DNA of 64,000 nucleotides, taken from contig JAEMBT020000005.1 of the NCBI GenBank assembly GCA_018873245.2, forward strand, positions 13,258,001 through 13,322,000. The letters are read 5' to 3'. The position numbers and the translations under genes were made by a program. Positions 1 through 10,397 of this stretch are shown piece after piece. The notes below the pieces were generated by a model. It ran no database searches. It saw nothing but the letters and a program-made list of their open reading frames with translations, and was not told the DNA's origin. This DNA is from Archegozetes longisetosus. Taxonomy: Eukaryota > Arthropoda > Arachnida > Sarcoptiformes > Trhypochthoniidae. Numbering within the stretch: position 1 is the first letter of the stretch; every line of letters starts with the position of its first letter.

Positions 1-159
1 TTAAATTACAGAAAAATTTAAGTGTTATTTTGTTTCTAAATATAACGTAGTAATAGTAATAATATTAAAGATATAGTATAGATGTATTCTATTTCGTGCT
101 TATTTTTCTAAATATTTCGATAGTGATATTATCAATAAGTGATACTATTTGATATACAC

Positions 160-1074
160 TTAATTGATCGAAAAATATTTACCGTTTATAGATCCAGGAC
201 ATCGCAGCTCAACAGCTGTCCTTTTGTTAGGTTTATAAATATTATGTTCAAATTCAGAAGATTTTGCTAAACAATAGGATTCCTTTGTCTTTTGCTCTAA
301 TAATAAATCTTTATTAACATACTTTCCATTTTTGTAATGACATATTCGTATTCCATCCCCAACACCTTCACTCTCGGCTCCTTCTGGGCAAATGTCCAAA
401 TCAACAGCTATGAAAGTGGTTGGATTATTTATTTGTCTATTATGAGAGTCATCTTTTGATGATTTCAATAGACTTAGAAATAAATGTAAGTTTTCATTCC
501 AATTCTGCTTATCTGATTGTTTTAGTTTTTGGCTAAAAAACAACACATAGATATCTCCCATTGAATTCTTCAATTTTTCTACATCAATAGAAGAACCTAA
601 ACCAATATATGTAACTCCTTCCTTTTTAAGAATGTCTGCAAATGTGATTTTTTCGACGATATTTTGGTAACTGTTAATAATATCCCGCACTTTTTGCATT
701 GAATATTCTCCATTTTCAAACTCCTTGTGAATGGCCTCCAATTGTTGTGTGCTTGCATCTCCAGAGCGAATATCCACTAAAGCTTTTGCTAACTTTGACC
801 TTAAAACTGCTTCTATCCTACTAAATTCATTCTTGGTTTCGCCCAACTTTTTAATATCTTCAGTTGGTGTACAATACAGATGACTTTGCATATCATTATA
901 GATATCATTTAATTCTTGTTTTACTTTTGATATGTCATCAAAAAGTTGCACAAAACATACGATTGATTGCTCATCAATTTGCTTGATTAATCGGTCGGAC
1001 ATTTGACTCACTTTTAAATACTCTTCGAGTACTGATAATGGAATCAAAGTGTATTGCAATGGTTTTCCTAGCAT
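160..1074 (-). pseudogene. SNTX/stonustoxin-family protein, C-terminal part (304 codons), frame-separated from its N-terminal part
   Basis: This open frame continues the protein begun in the neighbouring upstream frame (1091-1915). It carries a helical region of about 150 residues rich in charged heptads, then a segment resembling the thioredoxin-like part of SNTX-family proteins. Family members in fish are pore-forming venom subunits with a MACPF-like N-terminal domain; homologues in other animals are of unknown role and most are not known toxins. The first methionine here is internal to the family fold, so this is unlikely to be a separate gene. The frame differs from the upstream piece by one base, with only 16 bases between the upstream stop codon and this methionine. 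That is too short for an intron, so a frameshift (real or a sequencing error) is the simplest reading. No SPRY domain is seen; the gene ends at about residue 578 of the combined span. Confidence 0.6.
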
Positions 1075-1090
1075 AAAAATAGGAATTATC

Positions 1091-1915
1091 TCATTGATTA
1101 TAAAAAATTATTTCTTTAATAACATTGGGAAATTTCACTGAATATAAAGTGATTACAATACCTTTTCCATCATTTGCTTTTTGTACCAAACTTGGCATTG
1201 ATTTGATTATGGCCAGTACTTCTTCAAATGTTTGTGGCAGATATTCATTTGGCAGCATATCAGCAAAAATGTGATAAGATAAATTATCTACTTTATTTTC
1301 TTCGTTCGTCTTATAATCGACTTCTGCTCTACCACTAACACTAGAAGCAATTTTCTTCAATTGTGCATCAAGTGATCCTTCAATTTCTTTAATTTCTCGA
1401 TTTTCTGAATTTCCATGTTCCAGGGTAATCATAGAGTTGGCACCCCAATTAGCTTCAACCACAACGTGAGTTGCATTTTTATTACTAATTGCATCCAAAG
1501 AAAAACAATCTCTCAATTGCTCATTAAATATTTCAAGCCTTTCAACTTTAGTTTTAATGTTGTATAAAAGTGAACTTCTAACAGCTCTGGCGCTTTTCTT
1601 TTCATCAGATAAATACTTGCCATGTCCTTCAAGCTTCAAAAGACCGGCTAATATACTAACTTTTAAATCGGCCTTAATATCTAACTTTTCAAATTTTTCT
1701 GAAAATGCTTCCGACCGAACATATTGTATGTCAGAGAAAGGATCATCTGTTATACGAATTGCTGCCAGTGGTAGACTTTTCTTGAATACCGAAACTCCTA
1801 AAAAGCTATCAGTTCTTGCATTATATAGATCTCCAACATTAGCAATACGCCCGACGGCTGCTCTTACTATTTCTTTGTTTTCTATATTTGGCTCAGGACA
1901 GGCACTCCATAGCAT
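1091..1915 (-). pseudogene. SNTX/stonustoxin-family protein, N-terminal part (274 codons)
   Basis: The start resembles the conserved opening of SNTX-type proteins: an alanine/glycine-rich beginning followed by a tyrosine-aspartate-like 'YNARTD' motif at about residues 31-36. The remainder matches the family's MACPF-like N-terminal domain in layout (amphipathic strands, a serine/glycine-rich middle, then a lysine-rich alternating strand region near residue 200). The methionine at 1915 was chosen because family proteins start just before this motif. A hydrophobic stretch just upstream lies in another frame, so a 5' exon or signal sequence cannot be excluded. A stop codon at 1091-1093 truncates it; the family continues directly in the -1 shifted frame at 1074. 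Runs of T on the coding strand (1102-1107 and 1075-1079) flank the break. Function in this organism is unknown. Confidence 0.6.
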
Positions 1916-1928
1916 GTTGAAAGAATAA

Positions 1929-2301
1929 AGGCAGAAGCAGGAATAAACTAAAAATTTTAAAAATTAGAGATACAATTTTCTAAATTATGCAATTTTTTAT
2001 AAGTTATATTAAGAAAATAAGTTACAATAAATATTAAAACTTATTGCTTATGAATGCCTAGCACACTAAAAGTGTAAATAACTATTATGAAAGAATACTA
2101 TCAAAAAATTTCTATCTTATTTTTAATGTAAAAGTTCTTAAGTATTAAAATCCTCTTAAACATACCTTTTGAGAAATACTTTTCATTTAGTGAACGATCA
2201 ACTGAAAAGAGTTTCTACTAAACACACTTAAAACTTAGAAATAAAATAATATTTCTATCATGTATCTAATGCGCGTCTAATACATTTTGATGCGATTTTC
2301 T
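1929..2301. other. A+T-rich spacer, nothing recognised
   Basis: This is A+T-rich sequence upstream of the SNTX-type gene. A possible promoter for that minus-strand gene should lie here, but I see no clear core motif. Confidence 0.4.
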
Positions 2302-4513
2302 AGAGCTCATAACCAAAGACACAACTTTATAGGACTAAAAACCTGTAAAAATAGGTAGGATTTTAGTGCTAAAAACAAGCAAAAATAGGACTGAAAAATA
2401 GGAGTTAAAAATATTTTTTATTGTGTTATTGTTTCGAAAATCATTTTTTCTAGATTTGAAATTGAAAATTAAGATTAGTTTTCTCTTAAAAATGCATTAA
2501 AACTACGGTTACCGTACAGATTTTCCGCCCTTTGTACAGCCAACAGATTGGCTCTTCGTCTGTACATTAAAGTGTGCAGATTTGATAGTTCTCATTAAAT
2601 ATAATCACAGACTCTCAAACTATATGAGTATATATTTGAGAAAAAAAAGTTCTGATTATTTGAGTACTTTCTCAAAATTATTTGACACATTATCTCAGTT
2701 TTATAGATTTTACAAATCTCATTGAAATAATGATTTTATCTTTCGTGGAATTATATAGAATGATTTGAGTGTAAGCGGACTTTATCGTTAACACAAACAT
2801 TAAAAACATGAAAACCAAATACTAGGATTTTATCATTATTATTAATTTAAACTTAAAGTCGAAATAAATCTAATTTTTTAAATGACAGCGAAAAAATAAG
2901 ATAAAATTATAAAAATGAACTTAATGAGATTTATTTGTCAAACAAAATTCATGAAAAATTCTTATACTCAGGACTTACTTTTATTCAAATTTTAAAAATT
3001 GAAAATATAGGTCTTGAAAACACACAAAAAATAAAATTTGATTTTAATGTTTTAACTCTGAAAACACTTTTAAGTAACTAAAACTATCTTACTCGACTGC
3101 TATATATACCATAATGTTACACAATATCTCTTCTACAAATTCTCGTCTCAAGGATTTTGAGATCTCCCTCTCGCTGGCAATGATTCAGTAACAGAGATGC
3201 TATATATAAATGATTTTTAACCACTTCTGAGAAACATTGCAAATAGAAAAATTTAATAAGTTGTCAATTAATTATATTATGTCCTTTAAGTGACAAAAAT
3301 GAATTTAATCGACTGTCACGTATGCCATAATGTTTTGCACTATCGCTGCAACAAATTCATGTCTCGAGGATTTTGAGATTCCTCTCTGGCTGGCAATGAT
3401 CCAATAGCAGAAATGCTATATATAAATGATTTTTAACCACTTCTGAGAAACATTGCAAATAGAAAAATTTAATAAGTTGTCAATTAATTATATTTTGTCC
3501 TTTAACCTTGTGCAGAAAGTGAAGGGCACTTTTTCCAAAATAATTTATTTTCAAGTAATTAAAGTTTCAATTAACGCACGTAATATACTAAACTAAACTT
3601 TGAGAAAAATGACTATAAACTCACAGTTTTTCATTGGAGTTGTTAAATCAAGTTTTATTTATTATTCTGTAAAGAAACTTGTAAAAAGCCACTGTACATA
3701 GCCTTATAAAATTTTTTCATTGATATTAATCGGTACAAATATAATTAAAATTATCAATTTGTTCGGAGATTACTATTCATGATTTTTATCAGAATATTTC
3801 AACTTTAAGGCACAATTCAAAAGTGGTTTAAGTTAGTGATAGTGAAATGCATCTTAGATTTTAAGCAAAAATACATAAGGGTGCCCTTTGGATTACTTTT
3901 TGTACAGATTTGAGCTCTAGCAGATTTGACAACCGTAACTTAAAAATATGAAATTCATGCTTTCGATAGTTTTGAGTATCATATTGCGGCACTTGTCTCA
4001 AATATTATTGCATTTACAGAAAGAGCGTTCGACATCTATCGAAACGAGTGGTGCGTATTTTGCCCTCAACTTGAAATCATAATATAATCATAAAGTAAAC
4101 TTAAAGTACAATCTGTTTAATTGTATAAACTTTAAAATTTTCAGTAAAAATGGTGATGTGTTTAAATGTCAATATTAAAATACCTATACTCAAAACGGGT
4201 TTTAGTATTATTTTTCAGTTTCAAAACTTATCAATAAGTATAAAAATGAGTAAACTTTAGTCTATTGAAGAAAAATGAAACTTTATTCCCTAAAAATCAT
4301 AATTTTTAGCAGCTGTGGTATAAAAAATAGGGAAAGTAGGTTTTATAGGGCGGAAATTCAAAAATGCCTAAAAATAGGATTTATAAGAAAATAAATATGG
4401 GCTCAAATTACTTGTTATTCCGTGATCGGTACTCATTTCCTAAAACCCTAGCGATTCGATAAGCGATTAAAAACTAGGATTTTCCTACAAAGTTGTGTCT
4501 TTGCTCATAGCTT
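2302..4513. mobile_element. Non-autonomous DNA element with about 32-bp terminal inverted repeats
   Basis: The left end (about 2303-2335, containing AAAGACACAACTTTATAGGA) is repeated inverted at the right end (about 4477-4510, containing TCCTACAAAGTTGTGTCTTT). Further weaker inverted similarity continues inward, for example ACGGTTACCGTACAGA near 2513 against the complement near 3905-3950. No transposase frame is visible inside. It contains the 216-bp tandem duplication listed separately. The superfamily is not recognised and no clear target-site duplication was found. Confidence 0.5.
3091..3505. repeat. Tandem duplication, period 216 bp, two copies
   Basis: Copy 1 (about 3091-3289) and copy 2 (about 3308-3505) align throughout with a constant 216-bp offset, for example CATAATGTT at 3110 and 3326 and GTCCTTTAA at 3281 and 3497. 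The 3' 100 bp are nearly identical and the 5' part has diverged, so identity is uneven. It lies inside the TIR element at 2302-4513. Confidence 0.8.
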
Positions 4514-5753
4514 TTGCCATTAATATAATTCTATTTTAATAACAAATTTGATATTTCTAATATAAATGATTAGTTGTATTGTATTATTCTAGTAACAATT
4601 TTATGTATAAAACATTAAATTATGTCTAATTGAATATAAGTAATTTTTCTTATCATATGGTTTAAAGAGTTTCTAGTCATTTGTTGCACTTTTTCAGAGC
4701 AAATAAATCTCCTAATACAATGCAATAATGTATTGCATTGTATCAGTAAATAAAACGTCAAAGAATTCATGTAAGTTATATCATGTTCTCTTTAAATGCT
4801 TTCTCTATGAAAGACTTAAGTATTTCTATCGTAGAGGGTAAGATATTAAAGTATTAATAAGATATTGAAGGATGGGTTTGTGAGCTTGCATACTATCTAT
4901 TAGATAATGCTTAAAATACGAATTATGACGATATGTTAAGTTCCACAAGCTCTTCTATTATTTCACTCATTTTTTAATATTAACTTTAATGGTAGAAAAA
5001 GTATATCAATGTTAAAACTAATATTTAAACTTAAGCCAAATAGTTTATTAATAAATAAGAGATGCGTTATCCTTATACTCTAGATTGTTTTAATTTTTGA
5101 TAGAAAAAATATAGTAAGATTATACCAATTACTATTGAAACACCAATTAAAACATAAATCTAAAACCACAATCTTTTATTTTCAGAAGAACTTATTCATC
5201 AGTATTATTTATTAATTCCTCAGTAATCATAGCGAAGCTATCACGCTTATTTATAAGTTAGAGAAAGAGTATTCAATAAACGTCGTTTAGCTCTTTGTTG
5301 TTTCTAATTACAGGCTTCTTTGCTTAGCAAAATCTGAATTTTTTCTTCATCATAGTGATCTTTGAGCTCTTTTTCTAAAACATTAATTTTTTTTATCTTT
5401 CAATTCAATTTCTTCGTCCATTCTCTCGATAGTTTCGACAGCTGCCACACCAAGTTTCCTTAAAATTCCATTTTCTGTATATAATTGGTCAGTAGCTTCA
5501 GCTTTGGATCCAACAGAAAGTTGATTAAACTCAAGTCAGTCTTTTTTTATTTTATTTTATATTTGTCTTAATTGATTCATGTCTGTTATTTCAATCGACG
5601 ACATTTATTAAATAAAAAACCAACATATCTAACAATGAGATCCCGAGTGACAATTTCAGATTTTAATGAAATTCACATAATACTCATAGAGAGATGACTT
5701 TTTGTGAAAGAATTAGCGACCCATACGCATTAGCTTATGAGATATGATGAATT
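4514..5753. other. Intergenic, no gene seen; one perfect hairpin
   Basis: This span is A+T-rich with no coding stretch I can support. A perfect 12-bp inverted repeat with a 5-base loop (ATACAATGCAAT / ATTGCATTGTAT) sits at 4715-4743. Confidence 0.4.
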
Positions 5754-6273
5754 GAAGGGCTGTACTTTAGAAAATGCCCGCCCCAAAGGGGTGTGACATA
5801 CTTATAAGTCAACACCTCTTGTTGGGAGGGACATATATATAAAGTATGAATTGTATGTGGTGAAAGAGGACGAATCTACAGCAATTTAAATCTTTAAAAT
5901 TTCCATAGGCGTAATGCTAAAAATTTTTGCTCTTTCATGATCAAAATCAACTCAATATTGAAAGATAGTTAAGTAATTGCCATAGGGTTTGTGCAATTAA
6001 TTCATATTCAACCCGCCCGCGCGTATGGTCTACTTCTGATTGATCGAAAAGATTTTAACCCAAAGATATAACCCTATGTTTATTTGGCCCAATGTTATAA
6101 AAGAAGAGCACAGATTGAAGCTCTTTTCAAATGCTATTACATTTTAAATCTATTAAATAGAAAAAATGATATAAATCTTAAAAACAGAAAACTATTAAAT
6201 GATTACATCTAAAATAAAAGTAAAACAGTCTCAATTCATAATTAAGTTATGAAAATCTATGATCGCAAACATA

Positions 6274-6802
6274 TAAGGATTTTCGGGAAGTTCCAGCGGT
6301 TTTCGTAGATGTATTTTGCGTGTTCTATTTGAACAGTTGAAAAATTAATTAAAAATCAATTCCATTTCTCAATTGAAAGAACAGATATTTGTCTTCAAAT
6401 TTTTGTCAAAATATTTTTTGTTATTTGTGTCCAAACGATGTCAGACCGAACTCCCGATAAGACTCACATACGTCACTGTATGTTGTACGAATTCAATCGT
6501 CGATCAAATACCACAGAGGCCGCCAATAATATCAATGCCACTTATAGCCAAGTCATTAGTGCCCGTACTTGCCAAGAATGGTCCAGTCGATTCCGTTCCG
6601 GTGACCAGAACCTAGATGACCGCCCGAGAGGTGACCGACCCTCAATTGTGAACAACGACGTTCTGACGGCTCTGGTCGTTCCGTTGGGGACATATCGTCG
6701 ATAATGACGGAAATTATATAATTGATTAAAATTTGTTCACTTGTTTTTAAAATAAAATAAAATATTTGATAACAATCCGCTGGAACTTTCCGAAAATCCT
6801 TA
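6274..6802 (+). mobile_element. Internally deleted mariner element with matched TIRs and TA target duplication
   Basis: The terminal inverted repeats TAAGGATTTTCGGGAAGTTC (6274 onward) and the complementary GAACTTTCCGAAAATCCTTA (ending 6802) extend about 29 bp with two mismatches. Both are flanked by TA (6272-6273 and 6803-6804), as expected for Tc1/mariner insertion. The interior encodes only the transposase N-terminus, so the element cannot move by itself. Confidence 0.85.
6438..6704 (+). pseudogene. Mariner transposase, N-terminal DNA-binding region only
   Basis: The frame begins with methionine and shows the paired helix-turn-helix region typical of mariner transposases. There is a HIRHCMLYEF-type first helix region, an alanine/asparagine-rich turn, 'RTCQEW', a 'RFRSGD' block at about residues 48-53 and a 'RPRGDRPS' linker at about residues 60-67. 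Full-length mariner transposases are about 340-350 residues with a DD34D catalytic domain. Here the frame ends after 88 codons and no catalytic domain follows before the right TIR, so the central and C-terminal parts are deleted. It could still encode a DNA-binding fragment, but that is speculation. Confidence 0.8.
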
Positions 6803-7225
6803 TATTTGATAACTTCATGCGTTCGTAAAGTCGATCTGATTATTAAAAGTTTATTTTAAAGTGTCAAATTTTGAATCGATGAGAAGTTTATTTTACATCC
6901 AATTAAAATATGAAAATATAAAAAGCTTTAACTGCTTCATCTTAGAGGATAAAAGGACAGACTGTATTTTGATACGTGTCTACGTGCATAATCAGGCAAT
7001 AAAAGATTATTCACAGTGTGATATTGAGTCAAAATGAACTTTTTTCTTTGTTATTTTGGGTGAAATGATCATTGGGTTAAAATAAAAAGAGTTTGGGTCT
7101 ATGCGGAGGACACGCGCGCGTATAGTATAGTGTATATATATAATTCGTGAAATAGATGCCTAATTAGCCATTAAGAATCTAAGAGATAAACGAGACATAA
7201 AATGACTTCAAACTTAAACTAAGCC

Positions 7226-7252
7226 GACCTGACCTGACCTAACCTAACCTAA
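7226..7252 (-). repeat. Short interstitial TTAGG/TCAGG telomere-like repeat
   Basis: On the minus strand the sequence reads as consecutive TTAGG, TTAGG, TCAGG, TCAGG units with a partial leading unit. TTAGG is the common arthropod telomere unit. Only about five units are present, so this is a small interstitial tract and not a telomere. Confidence 0.6.
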
Positions 7253-7364
7253 ATTAACATAACAATATAACCTATTTATTATCAATTTGATATAAAACAA
7301 AATTTTCGTTTTCATTTCAATTTACAATATAATTTTATATTATTTACAGATTATTATCAGCAGA

Positions 7365-7783
7365 GAAACCCAAAATAGGTTAAAAATAGGTAAAATCATG
7401 AAATAGTGAAACAAACCCTCATACTAATTGTTCAAGTTTTTATCAGAAAACAATCAAATGACTAAACACTAAATGAATCGTTACTTTTAATACATATTAA
7501 GGTTTCAATACATTACTCACACATATGTCAAAAATTTAATTTATTATTTTAAGCAATGAATATCACTATTTAAAACACGTTTATTTATTTATTTATTTAC
7601 TTATGTAGTGTTATGTTATGCTTTTATCATTTTTGTAAATTGTTATTCAAAGTTGAAAAAAACTTAAGAGATAACCAAAAACTACTCATTTGATAATTTT
7701 TTGATAAAAACTTGAACAATTAGTATCAGGATTTGTTTCACTATTTCATGATTTTACCTATTTTTAACCTATTTTGGGTTTCT
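7365..7783. repeat. Foldback element, about 85-bp inverted arms
   Basis: The left arm (about 7365-7450, with CAAAATAGGTTAAAAATAGG) returns inverted at about 7697-7783 (CCTATTTTTAACCTATTTTG) with few differences, separated by about 250 bp of A+T-rich spacer. It is nested inside the larger TIR element. It has no coding content. Confidence 0.75.
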
Positions 7784-8415
7784 ATGATTATCAGCTATTG
7801 GATACATATGTTTTATATCATTTATTAGACTTTCGAATGGATCAGAATTTCTTTATTGCATACTTTTTCTCCACAGGTATTCTTAAAAAGTAAACAACCG
7901 CTATCTATAGTAATTCAGTGGGAATTTTCAAGATTCATAGCGTATTCGTAACCTTTAGGGTCACTACCTAACTTTATTTTCACATTTAAATTGATTTGAT
8001 CATGAAAAAAAACAAAAAAATTTAGCATTATGCCCGTGGGAATATTCAAGATTTAAATTGCTGTAGATTAACCCCCTTTAACCACAGACAATTTATATTT
8101 TATATATGTCTCTCCCCATAAAAGGTGTTGATCTTTATGCATGCCCCACCCCGAAGAGGGTATTCTAAAGCGTACCCTCAAAAAATATACATACTTGGTT
8201 AAAGAAGTCATAAAATCCTTTCACTATTTCTCGATATTCAGTCAGACATAGAAATCAAAATCAGAAATTTTGCAGTGAGAATACCACTTATGTATCATCT
8301 GAGTATTTATCTAAGTGAAAATAATTTTGCGAACTTAAGTCTACTTTTGAATGCAATTCAATTAGTTATCGAATATTCAGTCATTATTTAAAACTTTAAA
8401 CTCACTAAAACTTAA

Positions 8416-8637
8416 CGTGATTCCGATCACATTAGATATACCGAGGCTCCAAATCCGAACATGGATGAATTTATATATAACTTGGGTGGATTTAAGGGTC
8501 TATGGGTTGGATTATCTCCTATTTCTTCGGTTCATTTTAAAAGCTTCACGAAAACAATTCCAGAGAAAAATCGAACAAATATTGGTTTCACTGGTTTTTC
8601 GTCTGATATTATTTTTGACTTAACGACATTGATCTGA
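8416..8637 (+). pseudogene. DEG/ENaC (amiloride-sensitive sodium channel)-like C-terminal exon remnant
   Basis: The frame starting at 8416 (not the one with the first methionine) reads RYTEAPNPNMDEF, then NLGGFKGLWVGLSPISSV, then about 35 more residues to a stop at 8635-8637. The glycine-glycine...leucine-tryptophan...glycine-serine pattern resembles the start of the second membrane helix of DEG/ENaC channels, where the 'GxS' selectivity filter lies. Here the filter position reads G-L-S. No other channel exon (cysteine-rich extracellular domain, first helix) is recognised nearby, and the helix after the motif is not strongly hydrophobic. It is probably a decayed or isolated exon. The call rests on one motif. 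Confidence 0.4.
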
Positions 8638-8884
8638 ATAAGACTTAAAAATTTAATCGTAAAATGTTAGATAAAAACAATCCAAATATTATCAAATGAG
8701 AGAAACTTATTGCAAATGAAGAGTCGAATAGTTACAATAACAGTTCTAATATTCATCGAGATTTGCTTTTGTTCTATACAACTTAACAGTTTCATAACTT
8801 TTGATTTTCATAGTTTTGAGTATAGTCTTATATCTAAACTACATAATCAGTTTTTGTATTCATAATGTTATTCAATAGAATATA

Positions 8885-9571
8885 CAAGTTGCGCAATAAG
8901 TCACGCAAACTTTTAAATGTTTACTACAAAAAATCTATAAGTGATAGGAAAATTATACAAAATGGTAAATGTTCATACATAAATAGGGTTTATGAAATTA
9001 GGTTTTCGAAGTATCCTCCATCAATGGCAACTATGTGACGTAACCTAACCAAAAAGTTGTCAATTACGCGTTGTCTTATCTCATTAGAAATCGATTCGAT
9101 GACTGATTGAATGTCGTTTTTTGAGTTCGTCCAAAGTCGTAGGTCTGTTTTGGTACACTCGATCCTTGACATAACCCCAAAGAAAGTAATCACACGTGTT
9201 CAGGTCGGGTGAGTACGGTGGCCATTCTATCCCTCCTCCAATGTATTTATTGGAGTCCAGTGCGATTATTCTTTCCCCAAAATGTCCCGACAAGAGTTTG
9301 AAGATGTCCTCCGTTCTGTGCAGTGGGACAGATCAAAAACAACATTTAATCAGTCATCGAATCGATTTCTAATGAGATAAGACAACGCGTAATTGACAAC
9401 TTTTTGGTTATGTTACGTCACGTGGTTGCCATTAATGGAGGACACTTGGAAAACCTAATTTCATAAACCCTATTTATGTATGAATATTTACCGTTTTGTA
9501 TAATTTTTCTATCACTTATAGTTTTTTTGTAATAAACATTTTAAAATTTGCGTGACTTATTGCGCACTTTG
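8885..9571. mobile_element. Mariner-derived hairpin element: inverted duplication of a transposase 3' end plus TIR
   Basis: The outer ends CAAGTTGCGCAATAAGTCAC (left) and GTGACTTATTGCGCACTTTG (right) are inverted repeats flanked by TA (8883-8884 and 9572-9573). The arms run inward for about 235 bp (8885-9122 and 9335-9571). Each arm contains the last 40 or so codons of a transposase plus its 3' flank: the left arm reads on the minus strand, the right arm on the plus strand. The spacer holds an additional upstream transposase piece on the minus strand. The structure looks like two 3' halves of one element joined head to head. Confidence 0.8.
8998..9293 (-). pseudogene. Tc1/mariner-superfamily transposase, C-terminal fragment
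   Basis: The minus strand encodes the conserved catalytic-domain stretch WPPYSPDLNTCDYFLWGYVK (about 9180-9240), which carries the late aspartate of the DDE/D triad. A helical tail ending 'RLRHIVAIDGGYFENLIS' follows after a frame change near 9120. Two overlapping open frames are needed to cover it, so the copy is frameshifted as well as lacking its N-terminal two thirds. The tail is repeated in inverted orientation at 9335-9465. It cannot be active. Confidence 0.75.
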
Positions 9572-10397
9572 TACTTGTGTACTATCCCTATTGTTCAACT
9601 CTGGCTACTAAAGGGTGCTCAGCAAACAGTGTTGATGTCATTTAAAATTACAAAAAACTTAATCTCTTTAATAAGAAACACATAATTGTAGCAAAATAAT
9701 ATCGCATGTTGACTATTAATCGTTAGATTTATATGGAGCTAGAACCCCCTAATATCCTATTAATCACAAGTTTCTGTGTGCCTCTGCCGTTATTTTTTGT
9801 GCACTACCTTCCCTAACTTTGCATATTTTTGGCCATATAATTCTAAAATATTTGACATCTTCTGCACCTACATTATTCTTTTAATTAGCTCTAAATATAG
9901 CAATTTTAAATAATAATCGCATACTTCTCCAATACTGAACAATTAAAATACATGAACTATAGAACGAGAGACACAGATCTAAGGTGCAAACTTTTTCGTA
10001 TAAAAGATCTTAAAAATTGCATTTACAGTTTGTATTATTGTCGATAATTATTGTACTGAGTAATAAGTAAAACTTGACACTCGCTCAATAATCCATTTGA
10101 ATCTAATTCCAGCAGTTCTAAACACATTTTTGTTTTTAATAGTAAACATTAGAGTATAGAATAGAAACATAGAATTAATAAACGAGTGAGTATCACCTTT
10201 GCCACTACTAGCAGAATCTTATTGATTTTTTGGAATCAATGGCATCACCGGAGCAACGAATAATAGTTCTGAATCTTTTCACATGCGAACTAAGCCTTTC
10301 TCATAATAAATATATGCTCCGAGTCTCAGAGCTTCATTTTAGATTTAGTCTTCTTTAGATTGACAAAAAATAATTCTCGAATGAAGAGTGCAGACTG
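9572..10397. other. Intergenic, upstream of the arrestin-domain gene
   Basis: I see no coding frame or repeat that I can name. The promoter of the arrestin-domain gene is expected in the last few hundred bases, but no distinct motif stands out. Confidence 0.4.

Larger units (their letters stand above)
5754..8184. mobile_element. DNA element with about 230-bp terminal inverted repeats, containing nested insertions
   Basis: The left arm, about 5754-5995, reappears as an imperfect reverse complement at about 7955-8184. Shared landmarks include the outer CTTTAGAA...CCGCCCC block, the ATATATAAA block, the GCAATTTAAATCTT block and the TTTCATGATCAAA block. The interior holds a deleted mariner (6274-6802), a foldback repeat (about 7365-7783), a short TTAGG-like array (7226-7252) and a (TTTA)n tract near 7580-7603. 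No transposase of its own is visible. The arms have diverged considerably, so this is an old copy. Confidence 0.5.

Noticed and set aside
1557..1928. 123-codon plus-strand frame
   Set aside because: It lies antisense to the SNTX-type gene and has no family resemblance; a shadow frame.
6373..6615. 80-codon plus-strand frame inside the mariner
   Set aside because: It overlaps the transposase N-terminal frame at 6438-6704, which shows the real mariner motifs; this is another frame of the same DNA.
8417..8623. 68-codon ATG-led frame at the DEG/ENaC remnant
   Set aside because: The neighbouring frame without methionine carries the channel motif; this one is its shadow.
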